Positions 1 through 8,251 of a stretch of 64,000 nucleotides of DNA are shown piece by piece. Numbering within the stretch: position 1 is the first letter of the stretch; each line of letters starts with the position of its first letter. A program made the translations under genes and the position numbers. The stretch spans positions 124,001-188,000 of the forward strand of contig NZ_CP102830.1 in assembly GCF_024730785.1 (NCBI RefSeq). Reading direction: 5' to 3'. The stretch is from Pseudomonas sp. LS44. Lineage in GTDB: Bacteria; Pseudomonadota; Gammaproteobacteria; Pseudomonadales; Pseudomonadaceae. The notes beneath the pieces were generated by a model that saw nothing but the letters and a program-made list of their open reading frames with translations, was not told the origin of the DNA and searched no databases.

Positions 1-1081
1 GCCCGAGGAAGGCCTGCACAGCAGCGCCCTGGCCTGGCTGCTGCATGGTCGCCATGCGCTCGGCGCCGATCCGCTCGGCGAACTGGCCGCGCACCTGCAG
101 GACAACCACGGCGCCCAGCTGGCCGCCGAAGTCGATGCCCTGGCGGCCAGCAGCGAGGGTTTGATCGCCCGCCTGCCGCTGCTCGGCCACGAAGCCAGCG
201 CCGCCGGCGAACAACGCGGCGCTGCGCCGGCGCTGCTGCAACGCTTCACCCGCAGCCTGTCCAGCGCCTGGCGCATTGGCAGTTTCTCCGGGCTGGCCGC
301 CGGCCTGCACATGGAGGCACCGGACCGCGACCATTTGGTAATGCCGGATGCCAGCGAGCCGGGCCTGGGCTTCTTTGCCTTCCCGCGTGGCGCGCGCGCC
401 GGTACCTGCCTGCACGCGATTCTCGAAGACTGGGCGCGCGGCAAAGGCGCCCTGACCGAGCTGGTCGAGCCGGCGCTCAGCGCCCACGGCATCTCCGCCG
501 AACTATGGGGCGCGATCGCTGTCGAGCAGCTGCAGCAGGTGCTCGACAGCGACCTCGACGGCCACGGCCTGCGCCTGAGTGCGCTCGCCCCGGCGCGGCG
601 TCTGCCGGAGCTGGGCTTCACCTTCCCGGTCGGCGGCCTCGACGTACTGCGCCTGCGGGCAATCCTCACTGATCCGGCGATGGGTCTGGCCGAGCCGCTG
701 CGCGAGGCCGCCGGACGTCTGGAGTTCGACAGTTTGAAGGGCTTTCTCAAAGGCTTTATCGACCTGACCTTCGAGCATGACGGGCGCTGGTACATCGCCG
801 ATTACAAGTCCAACTGGCTGGGTCCGGATGTCAGCTACTACGGCGGCGACCGCCTGGTGCAGGCGCTGGCCGGCGAGCATTACTACCTGCAGTACCTGAT
901 CTACCTGGTGGCACTGCGGCGCTTTCTGCGCCAGCGCCTGGCGGATTTTCGCGACGAGCAATTGGGCGGTGCGTTCTACCTGTTCCTGCGCGGCATGCCG
1001 ACCGCCGGGGTTTATTTCGCCCGCCCCAGCGAGCGCTTGCTGGATGCGCTGGACGACCTATTCGAGGAAGGCCGCCGATGA
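1..1081 (+). CDS. recB: RecBCD exonuclease V subunit RecB, C-terminal part (5' end outside window)
   Basis: The open frame runs in from the left edge and ends at TGA 1079-1081, giving 359 visible residues. They cover the end of the helicase region and the C-terminal nuclease domain. The diagnostic stretch is GFIDLTFEHDGRWYIADYKS (about bases 754-813), where the aspartates and the DYK lysine are the metal-binding and catalytic residues of RecB-family nucleases. RecB is the 3'-5' helicase and sole nuclease of RecBCD, which processes double-strand breaks for recombination and degrades foreign linear DNA. The neighbouring recD supports the call. Unlike the close recB-recD packing usual in enterobacteria, about 250 bp of repeat-rich DNA separates the two here. 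Confidence 0.95.
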   Translation, partial: PEEGLHSSALAWLLHGRHALGADPLGELAAHLQDNHGAQLAAEVDALAASSEGLIARLPLLGHEASAAGEQRGAAPALLQRFTRSLSSAWRIGSFSGLAAGLHMEAPDRDHLVMPDASEPGLGFFAFPRGARAGTCLHAILEDWARGKGALTELVEPALSAHGISAELWGAIAVEQLQQVLDSDLDGHGLRLSALAPARRLPELGFTFPVGGLDVLRLRAILTDPAMGLAEPLREAAGRLEFDSLKGFLKGFIDLTFEHDGRWYIADYKSNWLGPDVSYYGGDRLVQALAGEHYYLQYLIYLVALRRFLRQRLADFRDEQLGGAFYLFLRGMPTAGVYFARPSERLLDALDDLFEEGRR

Positions 1082-1227
1082 TTTGCGTAGGGCGGGTGCA
1101 ACCCGCGTGGTTGGATGCCGCGATCCCTTCGGCGGGTTGCCCCCGTCCTACCGATGCGCGCATCCCGCGTGGCCGAACTGTGCGCGGGCGTTCCCTCGGA
1201 TGGGCGGAGGCGCTCGACCCAACCTAC

Positions 1228-1294
1228 GTAGCCCGGATGAAATCCGGGGTTAACTGGACCCGATTTCCATGGCCCCGGATGGCATCCGGGCTAC
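1228..1294. repeat. REP-like inverted pair in the recB-recD gap
   Basis: Two copies of a short palindromic repeat face each other: GTAGCCCGGATGAAATCCGG begins at 1228 and its inverse ends with CATCCGGGCTAC at 1294. The same family occurs at 3172-3247 and 60067-60088. The rest of the 1082-1327 gap holds related GTAGGG/GCAACCCGC-type short repeats and no gene. A hairpin here could affect recB-recD transcript stability or act as a partial terminator; that is inference. Confidence 0.8.
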
Positions 1295-1327
1295 GGGTTA
1301 CTGCCGCCGCTATCGGGAGGTTGGCCG

Positions 1328-3145
1328 ATGAATCTCGCTGATTTGCCGCTCGGCCCGCTGGAACGCGCGCTGCTGGACAGCCTGCACCGCCTCGACCCGC
1401 AAGCCGAGGTCGGCGTGTTGGCCGCAGCCGCGCTGTGTTGCGAAGCGCTGGGGCGTGGCGACGTGTGCCTGCCGCTGGCCCGCTGGGCGGGGCAACGGCC
1501 CTGGCCGGAGGTGGCGTTCAATCTGCCGCCGCTGCAGCGCTGGCGCGAACAGTTGCAGCACTCCTCGCTAGTCGCCGGCGCAGGTGGTTTCGCGCCGCTG
1601 ATCCTCGACCGCGAACGCCTCTATCTGGCCCGCTATCAGGCCTACGAAGCGCAGCTGGCGGCGCAGTTGCTGGCCCGCGCGGCGCAGCAGCCGCTGGTCG
1701 ACGAGGCGCAGCTGGGCGACAGCCTGACGCGCCTGTTCGCCTTCAACACGACCGCGCCGGACTGGCAGCGCCTGGCCGCCGCGCAGGCAGTGCGGCGCAA
1801 TCTGGCGGTGATTTCCGGCGGCCCTGGCACCGGTAAAACCACCACCGTGGTGCGCCTGCTCGCGGCGCTGCTTGAACAGTCGGGCACCAGCCTGGCTATC
1901 GGTCTCGCCGCGCCGACCGGCAAGGCGGCGGCGCGGATGGCCGAGGCGATTCGCCAGGCCAAGGCCGCGCTGCCGGTCAGCGAGGCGATCAAGGCCGCGC
2001 TGCCGGAGCAGGCGCGCACCCTGCATCGCCTGCTCGGCAGTCGTGGCGACAGCCCGCAGGTGCGCCATCACGCCGGCAACCCGCTGGCGCTCGACGTGCT
2101 GGTGGTCGATGAAGCGTCGATGGTCGACCTGGCCTTGATGGCCAAGCTGGTCGCGGCCCTGCCCGCCAACGCGCGGCTGATCCTGCTCGGCGACAAGGAT
2201 CAACTGGCCGCCGTCGAGGCCGGCGCGGTGTTCGCCGAACTCTGCGAAGGGCGCGGTTTCGATGCCCAGGCGGCGGCCGATCTGCAGCGCATCAGCGGCC
2301 AGACCGTGGCGATCGAGAACCCGCGCTCGCGCTTGGGCGACGCCGTGGTCCTGCTCACCCACAGCCACCGGTTTGCCGGCGACAGCGGCATCGGCGAGCT
2401 GGCCCGGCGGATCAATGCTGGCGATGCGCCCGGCACGCTGCAGCTGCTCGGCGAAGGGCGCGCGGATCTGGTCTGGCAGCCGCAGCCGACCCCGCAGGCG
2501 CTGCTCGAGCGCCTGGAACAGGGCTACGCGCCGTATCTGGCTGCCACGCAGACCGGCGATCCGGCAGCGGCCTTCGCGGCCTTCAACGGCTTTCGCGCGC
2601 TCACCGCGCAGCGCGAAGGCGCGTTCGGCGTCAGCGGTCTCAACGAGGCGCTGGAAGCACGGATCAAGCGCACCGAACGGATTGCCGCGCGCGAGCGCTG
2701 GTACGTCGGGCGGCCGGTGATGGTGCGCCAGAACGACTACGCGCTGGGCCTGTTCAACGGTGATATCGGTCTGTGCCTGAACAGCGAATTCGGCCTGCGA
2801 GTGTTCTTCGAAGGCGAGGACGGGTTCCGCGCCTTCGCCCCGGCACGGCTGCCCAGCCACGACAGCGCCTTCGCCATGACCGTGCACAAAAGCCAGGGCT
2901 CGGAATTCGCCGAAGTGCTGCTGGCCTTGCCGGAAACCCCGAGCCCGCTGTTGACCCGCGCGCTGCTGTACACCGGGATCACCCGCGCCAAACGCCAGGT
3001 GGAAATCTGGGCGCTGCCGGCGCGCCTGGCCGAGGCGGTGAATACCCGCGCCGAACGTGCCGCCGGCTTGGCCGAACGGCTGGCGATCGACGCGCCAGCC
3101 AGCGACAGCGTGGCGGCGCCAGACGTACAGCTCGATCTGTTTTAG
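1328..3145 (+). CDS. recD: RecBCD exonuclease V subunit RecD
   Basis: This 605-residue protein is the 5'-3' superfamily 1B helicase of RecBCD. Walker A (GGPGTGKT) is at residues 164-171. The Walker B region LDVLVVDEASMVD follows, then GDKDQLAAVEAGA, and near the C-terminus the helicase motif TVHKSQGSEF and the YTGITRAK box. Length matches the family. The ATG at 1328 has a GGAGGT ribosome site 8 bases upstream, so translation initiates independently of recB. recD converges with terC, and a REP-like pair fills the space between them. Confidence 0.97.
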   Translation: MNLADLPLGPLERALLDSLHRLDPQAEVGVLAAAALCCEALGRGDVCLPLARWAGQRPWPEVAFNLPPLQRWREQLQHSSLVAGAGGFAPLILDRERLYLARYQAYEAQLAAQLLARAAQQPLVDEAQLGDSLTRLFAFNTTAPDWQRLAAAQAVRRNLAVISGGPGTGKTTTVVRLLAALLEQSGTSLAIGLAAPTGKAAARMAEAIRQAKAALPVSEAIKAALPEQARTLHRLLGSRGDSPQVRHHAGNPLALDVLVVDEASMVDLALMAKLVAALPANARLILLGDKDQLAAVEAGAVFAELCEGRGFDAQAAADLQRISGQTVAIENPRSRLGDAVVLLTHSHRFAGDSGIGELARRINAGDAPGTLQLLGEGRADLVWQPQPTPQALLERLEQGYAPYLAATQTGDPAAAFAAFNGFRALTAQREGAFGVSGLNEALEARIKRTERIAARERWYVGRPVMVRQNDYALGLFNGDIGLCLNSEFGLRVFFEGEDGFRAFAPARLPSHDSAFAMTVHKSQGSEFAEVLLALPETPSPLLTRALLYTGITRAKRQVEIWALPARLAEAVNTRAERAAGLAERLAIDAPASDSVAAPDVQLDLF

Positions 3146-3171
3146 AAGTTTTGGGAGTGTCCCGCGCTGCT

Positions 3172-3247
3172 CCCGGATTTCATCCGGGCTACGGAATCGG
3201 TATCCCCCGGCCACAGCGGCAGCTCGTAGCCCGGATGCAATCCGGGG
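3172..3247. repeat. REP-like inverted pair between recD and terC
   Basis: CCCGGATTTCATCCGGGCTA at 3172 and GTAGCCCGGATGCAATCCGG at 3226 form two short stem-loops of the same family as 1228-1294. They lie between the convergent recD and terC genes. No T-tract terminator is seen, so the repeats may serve as the transcript ends of both genes. Confidence 0.8.
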
Positions 3248-3278
3248 AATGTCTGGGTTGCCGCCACTGGCAAGCCGC

Positions 3279-4043
3279 TCAGGGCCCGGAAATATCCTCC
3301 TGCTTCGCGTCCGCGGCGGGCGACTTTTCGCGACTGCGACTGCGACTGCGCCGGATGTTGAGCGCCTCGACCCCCAGGGAAAAGGCCATGGCGAAGTACA
3401 GATAGCCGCGCGGCACGTGCACGTCGAAGGCTTCGGCGATCAGCACCGTGCCGACCAGGGTGAGGAATGACAGGGCCAGTAATTGCAGGCTCGGGTGGCG
3501 ATTAATGAAGTCGCCGACCGGGCCCACGGCGAGCATCATCACCAGCACCGCGGCGACGATGGCGGCGACCATCACCGGCACGTGCTGCACCATGCCGACC
3601 GCGGTGATCACCGAGTCGAGCGAGAAGACGATATCCAGCAGGGCAATCTGGATCACCGTGCCGATCAGTCCGCCGGCCCGGCGCCGCGGCTCGCTGGCAT
3701 CCGACTCGAGGCCTTCGACGTGGTAGTAGATCTCCTGGCTGCTCTTCCAGAGCAGGAACAGGCCGCCGACCAGCAGCACCAGGTCGCGCCCCGACAGGCC
3801 ATGGCCGCGCACCTCGAACAAGTCGGTGGTCAGGCGCATCACCGAAGTGATCGACAGCAGCAGGCCGATGCGCGTGACCATCGCCAGTGCCAGGCCGAAC
3901 ATCCGCGCGCGGTGCTGCTGATGGGCCGGCAGGCGCCCGGCGAGCAGGGTGATCATGATGATGTTGTCGATGCCGAGAACGATTTCCAGCACCGTCAGGG
4001 TGAGAAAGGCGATCCACAGCTCCGGGCTGCTCAACCACTCCAT
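3279..4043 (-). CDS. TerC-family integral membrane protein
   Basis: Polytopic inner-membrane protein of 254 residues. The N-terminus MEWLSSPELWIAFLTLTVLE runs into LGIDNII, the acidic membrane motif typical of TerC. A second conserved stretch (LLDIVFSLDSVITAVGMVQH) carries the repeated acidic motif of the two-fold-symmetric fold. About seven membrane segments can be seen, separated by an arginine-rich loop near residues 116-123. TerC proteins are linked to tellurite resistance, metal-ion export and metalation of secreted proteins; the substrate here is unknown. The start at 4043 has CGGAG upstream; a start at 4118 would add a non-conserved tail. The C-terminus is basic and serine-rich. Confidence 0.9.
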   Translation of the reverse strand: MEWLSSPELWIAFLTLTVLEIVLGIDNIIMITLLAGRLPAHQQHRARMFGLALAMVTRIGLLLSITSVMRLTTDLFEVRGHGLSGRDLVLLVGGLFLLWKSSQEIYYHVEGLESDASEPRRRAGGLIGTVIQIALLDIVFSLDSVITAVGMVQHVPVMVAAIVAAVLVMMLAVGPVGDFINRHPSLQLLALSFLTLVGTVLIAEAFDVHVPRGYLYFAMAFSLGVEALNIRRSRSRSREKSPAADAKQEDISGP

Positions 4044-4252
4044 AACGCGGCTCCGTTCAGGTCGGCAGGTAGGCGCTTGGCGCGCGGGACAGGCAGTAAA
4101 CACACATAAGACTGCCATCGGCCAGCCAGCCCGTCAGCTTGGTTGGCGAATCGGCTCGCTGCAAGTTGCGGTCGGCGCGGGTTGCGATTGGCTATCGTGG
4201 TGAATGGCCCCTGTGCATGTGCCCAGACCGTGCCGATGAAGCGGGAGGTTCT

Positions 4253-4654
4253 ATGTCCGAATTGCATCTGGGTGGTTGCCATTGCGGCAGCCTGCGCTAT
4301 CAGTTCAGCGCGCCGCTACGCGATATCGCCCACTGCCATTGCTCGATATGCCGGCGCACCAGCGGCGGCCTGGTGACCACCTGGATCAGCGTGCCGCTGG
4401 CGTGTTTTACCTGGAGCGTTGGCGAGCCGGCGCAATACCGCTCCTCGGCCAGCTGTACGCGCTATTTCTGTCCGACCTGCGGCGCCCAGCTGGCGCTGTT
4501 CAGCCTGCGCAGTCCAGACAGTATCGATATCACCGTCGCCACTCTCGACCAGCCCGAGTACGCCAAGCCCGACCGGCATATCTGGGTGAAAAACCGCTTG
4601 CCCTGGCTGCATCTGGATTCGCATCTGCCGGAAGAGGATGAGGAGCGGTTGTGA
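4253..4654 (+). CDS. GFA-family (glutathione-dependent formaldehyde-activating enzyme-like) zinc protein
   Basis: Small protein of 133 residues with the GFA/CENP-V zinc fold. Zinc ligands come in three groups: GCHCG near the N-terminus, HCHCSICRRTSG near residues 30-41, and FCPTCGAQL near residues 74-82. Despite the family name, most members have no proven role in formaldehyde metabolism, so only the fold is assigned. The ATG at 4253 has GGGAGG 7 bases upstream; the longer in-frame start at 4139 would add an unconserved cysteine-rich leader. It appears to be a single-gene unit, followed by about 300 bp of repeats. Confidence 0.88.
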   Translation: MSELHLGGCHCGSLRYQFSAPLRDIAHCHCSICRRTSGGLVTTWISVPLACFTWSVGEPAQYRSSASCTRYFCPTCGAQLALFSLRSPDSIDITVATLDQPEYAKPDRHIWVKNRLPWLHLDSHLPEEDEERL

Positions 4655-4761
4655 GCCGATCGCGGTGCTCTAGTCCGGATGGGCGAGCATCGCGATAGCC
4701 ATCATGGCGATGCGCTGGGTATCGCAGGCTCAACCCATCCAATCGCCCCTGTGTCGGCCTT

Positions 4762-4832
4762 TGTAGGAGCGAATTCATTCGCGAAAGCGGACTATCCAGC
4801 ATCGCCGGCTCGCGAATGAATTCGCTCCTACA
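4762..4832. repeat. REP-like palindrome, 23-bp arms
   Basis: TGTAGGAGCGAATTCATTCG begins at 4762 and its exact complement ends at 4832, giving 23-bp arms around a 25-bp centre. A close relative is at 33575-33645. The rest of 4655-4955 holds a second loose inverted repeat of GATGGG/GGTATCGC-type sequence (about 4677-4733 against 4856-4930) and no convincing gene. Confidence 0.85.
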
Positions 4833-4955
4833 GCGCACGCCAGACCGTAGGACGGGTGGGCGCGCCTAGCCTGAGCGCAGCGATACCCACGCGGCACGCG
4901 CGGATCTATGGGTATCGCAGAACCCATCACAAAGCCAAGCGGCCGATCTGCGCGC

Positions 4956-5101
4956 TTAGAGCCTGTTTACGATCTTCTGGATTAGAGTCAGACAAGGCAA
5001 AAGTGGCCGGAAAAGCGCAGTTTACGAAGTGTAAATGAGCATTTTGAGGCCACTTTTAACGCGGTCTGGCCGCGAGCCAGGAGATCGTAAACAGGTTCTT
5101 A
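4956..5101. mobile_element. 140-bp nested-palindrome element (MITE-like), copy 1
   Basis: A 140-bp core (4959-5098) starts GAGCCTGTTTACGATCT and ends AGATCGTAAACAGGTTC: 17-bp terminal inverted repeats with one mismatch. TTA flanks both sides (4956-4958 and 5099-5101), as expected for a 3-bp target duplication. Inside are a 10-bp stem (AAAAGTGGCC at 4999-5008 with GGCCACTTTT at 5048-5057) and a central hairpin (TTTAC-N5-GTAAA, 5021-5035). It encodes no transposase. TNA-type duplications are known from some IS5-family groups, so it may be mobilised by such an enzyme; that link is inference. The right TTA supplies the complement of the TAA stop codon of the DUF4105 gene. A second 140-bp copy in opposite orientation is at 23766-23905. 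Confidence 0.85.
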
Positions 5102-7060
5102 GGGCAGCCGCATACCGCCACTGGCCTTGTGCAGCGCGCGCAGGTGCTCGCCGAGCTGCTGCAGGTTGGTTTCACCGGCTTCGATTTCGGCCAGCAGCGC
5201 CGGGTCGAGCAGCTGGCGCACTTCCTGATTGAGATCCTCGCTGAGGCGCTTGAGCACTTGCTGGCGCTCGGCGCTTTGCTGTTCCAAGCGCTGCCATTCA
5301 CCGGCCTGGGGCAGACCGTAACCGCTGTCGAGCAGCTCCGCCGGGCGGCTGAGAAAGCCGCTGTTGGCGAGAATCTGTTGCAAGGTGCCGCCGGCCTTGG
5401 CGAAGCGACTGTCGCCGAGCTGTTCGCGGGCGCCGAGGTAGTTGCGTTTCAGTTGGTCTTGGGCGAGCAACAGTTGGCGGCGCAGCGCGGCCTGTTCGAG
5501 CAGTAGCATTGCGGCGCTGGCGCGCAGATCGGCCTGGGGGAACCAGCTACGGCGCTCTACGGCAGTGAGACCCAGCCAGTCTTCGACCGCGGTTTGCGGG
5601 ATCGGCAGACGCTGCTTGAGCACGTCGAACATGGCCTGGTAGCGATCGCGGAAGGAGTCGAAGCGATAGCCCAGGCGCAAGGCTTCCTTATCGTCATCGA
5701 GCACGCTGCGATCGGCCAGGCCGCGGCCTATCAGGCTGGCGAGTAGGCCATTGGGCATGATGCTGTCGAGCCCCTGCAGTTCCGGGCGGGCGGTGCCGCT
5801 GCGCAGCAGCTTGAGGGTTTCTACCGCGCAGTTGTTGGAGAGGAACCAGTAGTCGCCGTCATAGCCCCAATGCAGCTCGGCAGCGTGTTCGACCAGGCCG
5901 TGGACTTCCTCGCGCGTCAGCTTCAACGGCACCGAAGCCAGGCTGCGCAGTTCGACCTTGGTGTATTCGTCGATCACCTGATCGAGCGGTAGGACGAACA
6001 GCCGCGAGGGATAGGCGCCGGTCAGGCCGTCCCAACTGGACAGTTGCACATCGTTGACGAAGGCGCGGTAGGACAGCACCAGATGCTGGTCGAGATCCAG
6101 CCGGCAGTCCGGCCCGCGCGGCCGGCCGGGCGCGCAGATCACCAGGCGCAGCATGCTGTGGCCCCAGCGGCTGGCCAGGTTGTCGTTGGCCTCGGCGAAC
6201 AGATAGTCGACTTGGTAGACGCGCTCGGGGTCGAGCTGGCCGAGTGGCTGGCGGGCGAAATCGCGGCCGGCGTTGAGGAACGGATAAGCCTTGGCGCAGG
6301 CCGGGGCGTTCGCCGGGGCCCAGCCGAAATGCGCACGCAGGTAGGCATGCAGCGTCGGCCGGCGGCAGGCGTAACTCGGGTCGAGGAGGAAATACTCCAT
6401 GTTCACCGCGACGAACTCGCGCGGATTGCGCAGCTCGTAAGTATCCGGGCTACGGGCGTCTTGCGCGTTGTGCTGTTCGCGCATGCCGCGCCGGCCAACG
6501 TATTGCGGCCAGCCGGCCAGATCGAGCAGGCGCGGGTCGTCGCTGAGGGTGAAGCGCCGCGCGGTCTGCCCGCGACACTCGTCGGTCAGGCCAACCGGTC
6601 CGTAGGTGTTGGCGTTCTGCCGGCAGCGTTGCTGGTGGCGCCAGTCGGCACTCGGCCACAGGCGGGCGCGGTCATACAGATGGGTCAGCTCGTGGAGCAC
6701 GGTGGCCAGCAGCTCACCGCGCAAGGTGCCGTGCGGTCGGCCGGTGCTTTGCCGAGCGGCGGAACCGTCGCTCAGTGCGGGCAGCAGGCGGCGGTTGAGC
6801 AGCAGCCGGTTGGGGCGACTGGCGCGGCCGAATACCGGATTCGGCAGGTCATCGCTCCAGCGCACCTGCACCTCACGGTCGAGGCGTTCGATGAACAACG
6901 GTGGCAGCGCCGCCTGGGCTTCGGCGAGTAGCGCCTGAGTGGCCTGCCGCTGGCTCGGGTCGAGGCCGTCGGCATCCAGGCTCAGGCGCAGTCCGGCCTG
7001 GGTCGCTGCACTGCCGAGGAGCAGGACGGCGCCAAGCAACCAGGCGCGGCAGCGGCTCAC
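5099..7060 (-). CDS. Exported DUF4105 protein with an N-terminal HEXXH metallopeptidase-like region
   Basis: A 653-residue protein with a signal peptide at about residues 1-22 (hydrophobic WLLGAVLLLGSAATQA). The first half holds HELTH at residues 123-127, the HEXXH zinc-protease signature. The second half is the DUF4105 region (ASRWGHSMLRLVICAP near residue 295, then FLSNNCAVETLKLL). The C-terminus is helical. The start is GTG at 7060 and overlaps the TGA of the upstream DUF2388 gene as GTGA, suggesting translational coupling; no strong ribosome site is seen. The TAA stop lies in the flanking TTA of the 140-bp element. A periplasmic or outer-surface zinc peptidase is plausible, but activity and substrate are unknown. 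Confidence 0.85.
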   Translation of the reverse strand: MSRCRAWLLGAVLLLGSAATQAGLRLSLDADGLDPSQRQATQALLAEAQAALPPLFIERLDREVQVRWSDDLPNPVFGRASRPNRLLLNRRLLPALSDGSAARQSTGRPHGTLRGELLATVLHELTHLYDRARLWPSADWRHQQRCRQNANTYGPVGLTDECRGQTARRFTLSDDPRLLDLAGWPQYVGRRGMREQHNAQDARSPDTYELRNPREFVAVNMEYFLLDPSYACRRPTLHAYLRAHFGWAPANAPACAKAYPFLNAGRDFARQPLGQLDPERVYQVDYLFAEANDNLASRWGHSMLRLVICAPGRPRGPDCRLDLDQHLVLSYRAFVNDVQLSSWDGLTGAYPSRLFVLPLDQVIDEYTKVELRSLASVPLKLTREEVHGLVEHAAELHWGYDGDYWFLSNNCAVETLKLLRSGTARPELQGLDSIMPNGLLASLIGRGLADRSVLDDDKEALRLGYRFDSFRDRYQAMFDVLKQRLPIPQTAVEDWLGLTAVERRSWFPQADLRASAAMLLLEQAALRRQLLLAQDQLKRNYLGAREQLGDSRFAKAGGTLQQILANSGFLSRPAELLDSGYGLPQAGEWQRLEQQSAERQQVLKRLSEDLNQEVRQLLDPALLAEIEAGETNLQQLGEHLRALHKASGGMRLP

Positions 7061-7377
7061 AGGGCGAGGATGGCTTCGGCGAGGGCGTGGTCGGAGGCTT
7101 GCTGGGCGGCCGGCAGTTGACTGCGCAGGACGTGGAACGCGCTTTCCAGACGCGCGCCGCGAATCTGACCGTGGCTGGCGACGAAGCTGGCGGCATCGTC
7201 ACGCGCCGCGACCACGACTTTCATGTCGCGAATCGAGGTAGTGGTGTCGGAGGTGAAATCGAGGCTGCGGTCGACCGCGCGGACGATGATGTTGCTGGTG
7301 GCCACCAGGGTTTGCGCCTGGGCGCTGGCGCACAGCAGGGTCAGGGCTGCGAGGGCAGCGATGAGCGGGCTACGCAT
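7057..7377 (-). CDS. DUF2388 family exported protein (1)
   Basis: Small secreted protein of 106 residues. The signal peptide MRSPLIAALAALTLLCASAQ is followed by the DUF2388 core: TSNIIVRAVDRSLDFTSDTT, the VVAARDDAASFVASHG motif, then an alpha-helical tail ending EAILAL. The ATG at 7377 has GGAG 9 bases upstream; a longer reading from 7509 adds a low-complexity glycine/serine stretch and is rejected. Its stop overlaps the GTG of the DUF4105 gene. A paralogue sits 175 bp upstream. DUF2388 has no established function; linkage to an exported metallopeptidase-like protein suggests a periplasmic partner or substrate. Confidence 0.88.
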   Translation of the reverse strand: MRSPLIAALAALTLLCASAQAQTLVATSNIIVRAVDRSLDFTSDTTTSIRDMKVVVAARDDAASFVASHGQIRGARLESAFHVLRSQLPAAQQASDHALAEAILAL

Positions 7378-7552
7378 GAAGGTCTCCAGAAGGCTTGGGG
7401 CTCGTGACGGATTGGACGGGCCGCTTCCACCGCCGCTTCCACCGCCGGTTCCGCTTCGGTGTGGCGTGAAAAGCTCTACTGGAGAGCGGCCGGTTTTGGG
7501 CGGCCGCAAGGCTAGCCGAATGCACCGGCCGGAGCCAGTGCAATGTGGCGAA

Positions 7553-7870
7553 CTAGAGCGTCAGGATGGCCTGCGCCAGCTGCATGTCGCTGGCGGCCAG
7601 CTGCGGCAGCTGGCCGCGGATGTGGCGCAGCGCCGCTTCCAGCTGCGCACCACGAACCTCGCCGGCACTGGCGACGAAACTGGCCGCATCGTCACGGGCG
7701 GCGCGGACGATCTTGTCGTCGCTGAAAGACGAGGAGATATCCGAGGTAATGTCCGAGGTGCCTTTGAAGGCGCCAACGGTGGTGTCGGTGGTGTAGACGA
7801 AACTGGTGGCCGAAGCGCCAGTGGCAAAGGCAAGCACCGCGGCGGCGGTAAGAAGACGTAAAGCAGTCAT
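7553..7870 (-). CDS. DUF2388 family exported protein (2)
   Basis: A 105-residue paralogue of the preceding gene. A signal peptide (residues 1-22, LLTAAAVLAFATGASA) is followed by TTVGAFKGTSDITSDISSSF and the shared ARDDAASFVASAGEVRGAQL core; it ends AQAILTL. The ATG at 7870 has AGGAG 8 bases upstream. It is first in a leftward set with the second DUF2388 gene and the DUF4105 gene. The two DUF2388 copies are clearly diverged, so the duplication is not recent. Confidence 0.88.
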   Translation of the reverse strand: MTALRLLTAAAVLAFATGASATSFVYTTDTTVGAFKGTSDITSDISSSFSDDKIVRAARDDAASFVASAGEVRGAQLEAALRHIRGQLPQLAASDMQLAQAILTL

Positions 7871-8251
7871 GATCAGGCTCCTGTTGAGCAGGGAACGGCA
7901 CGACGAAGTCGCTGCACAGTGCAATCCTAGCTCAATGCCCTCGCGGATTCTCGTCTTCCTGGCGCCGATTATGTTGCCAGCCGCTGCAAACAAGAGAGAA
8001 CGGGAGGTGATTATGAGGCTGCAAAGTGACTGATAAGTTTCGAAAAGCTGTGGCGATCAGCTTCGAAAGCGCCCGTTTGACTTTGCCGAGAAACTCTATA
8101 CAAATGAAATCACATAAGAAGAAATTGCCGCGATCAGCGCGCAAACAATGACGGAGCCCCGCAGAGGGCCACGCAGTGATTCCGATAGCCATGGCTGGCA
8201 CGTGCGGAGCCTGTGTTGAGCGTCCGGATGTATAGGAGTAGCGGTCGCCAT
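7871..8251. promoter_or_regulatory. Divergent intergenic region before the polysaccharide cluster
   Basis: This 381-bp gap lies between the leftward DUF2388 gene and the rightward polysaccharide operon, so it must hold promoters for both. A tentative rightward pair is TTGACT (8077-8082) and TATACA (8097-8102), but the 14-bp spacing is short. AT content is locally higher around 8020-8110. No gene is supported in the gap. Confidence 0.35.

Noticed and set aside
1568..3214. 548-codon minus-strand frame opposite recD
   Set aside because: recD is unmistakable, and the antisense frame is compositionally a shadow.
4856..5038. Short plus-strand frame before and inside the first 140-bp element
   Set aside because: It runs through two repeat units, lacks a ribosome site and has no equivalent in the second element copy.
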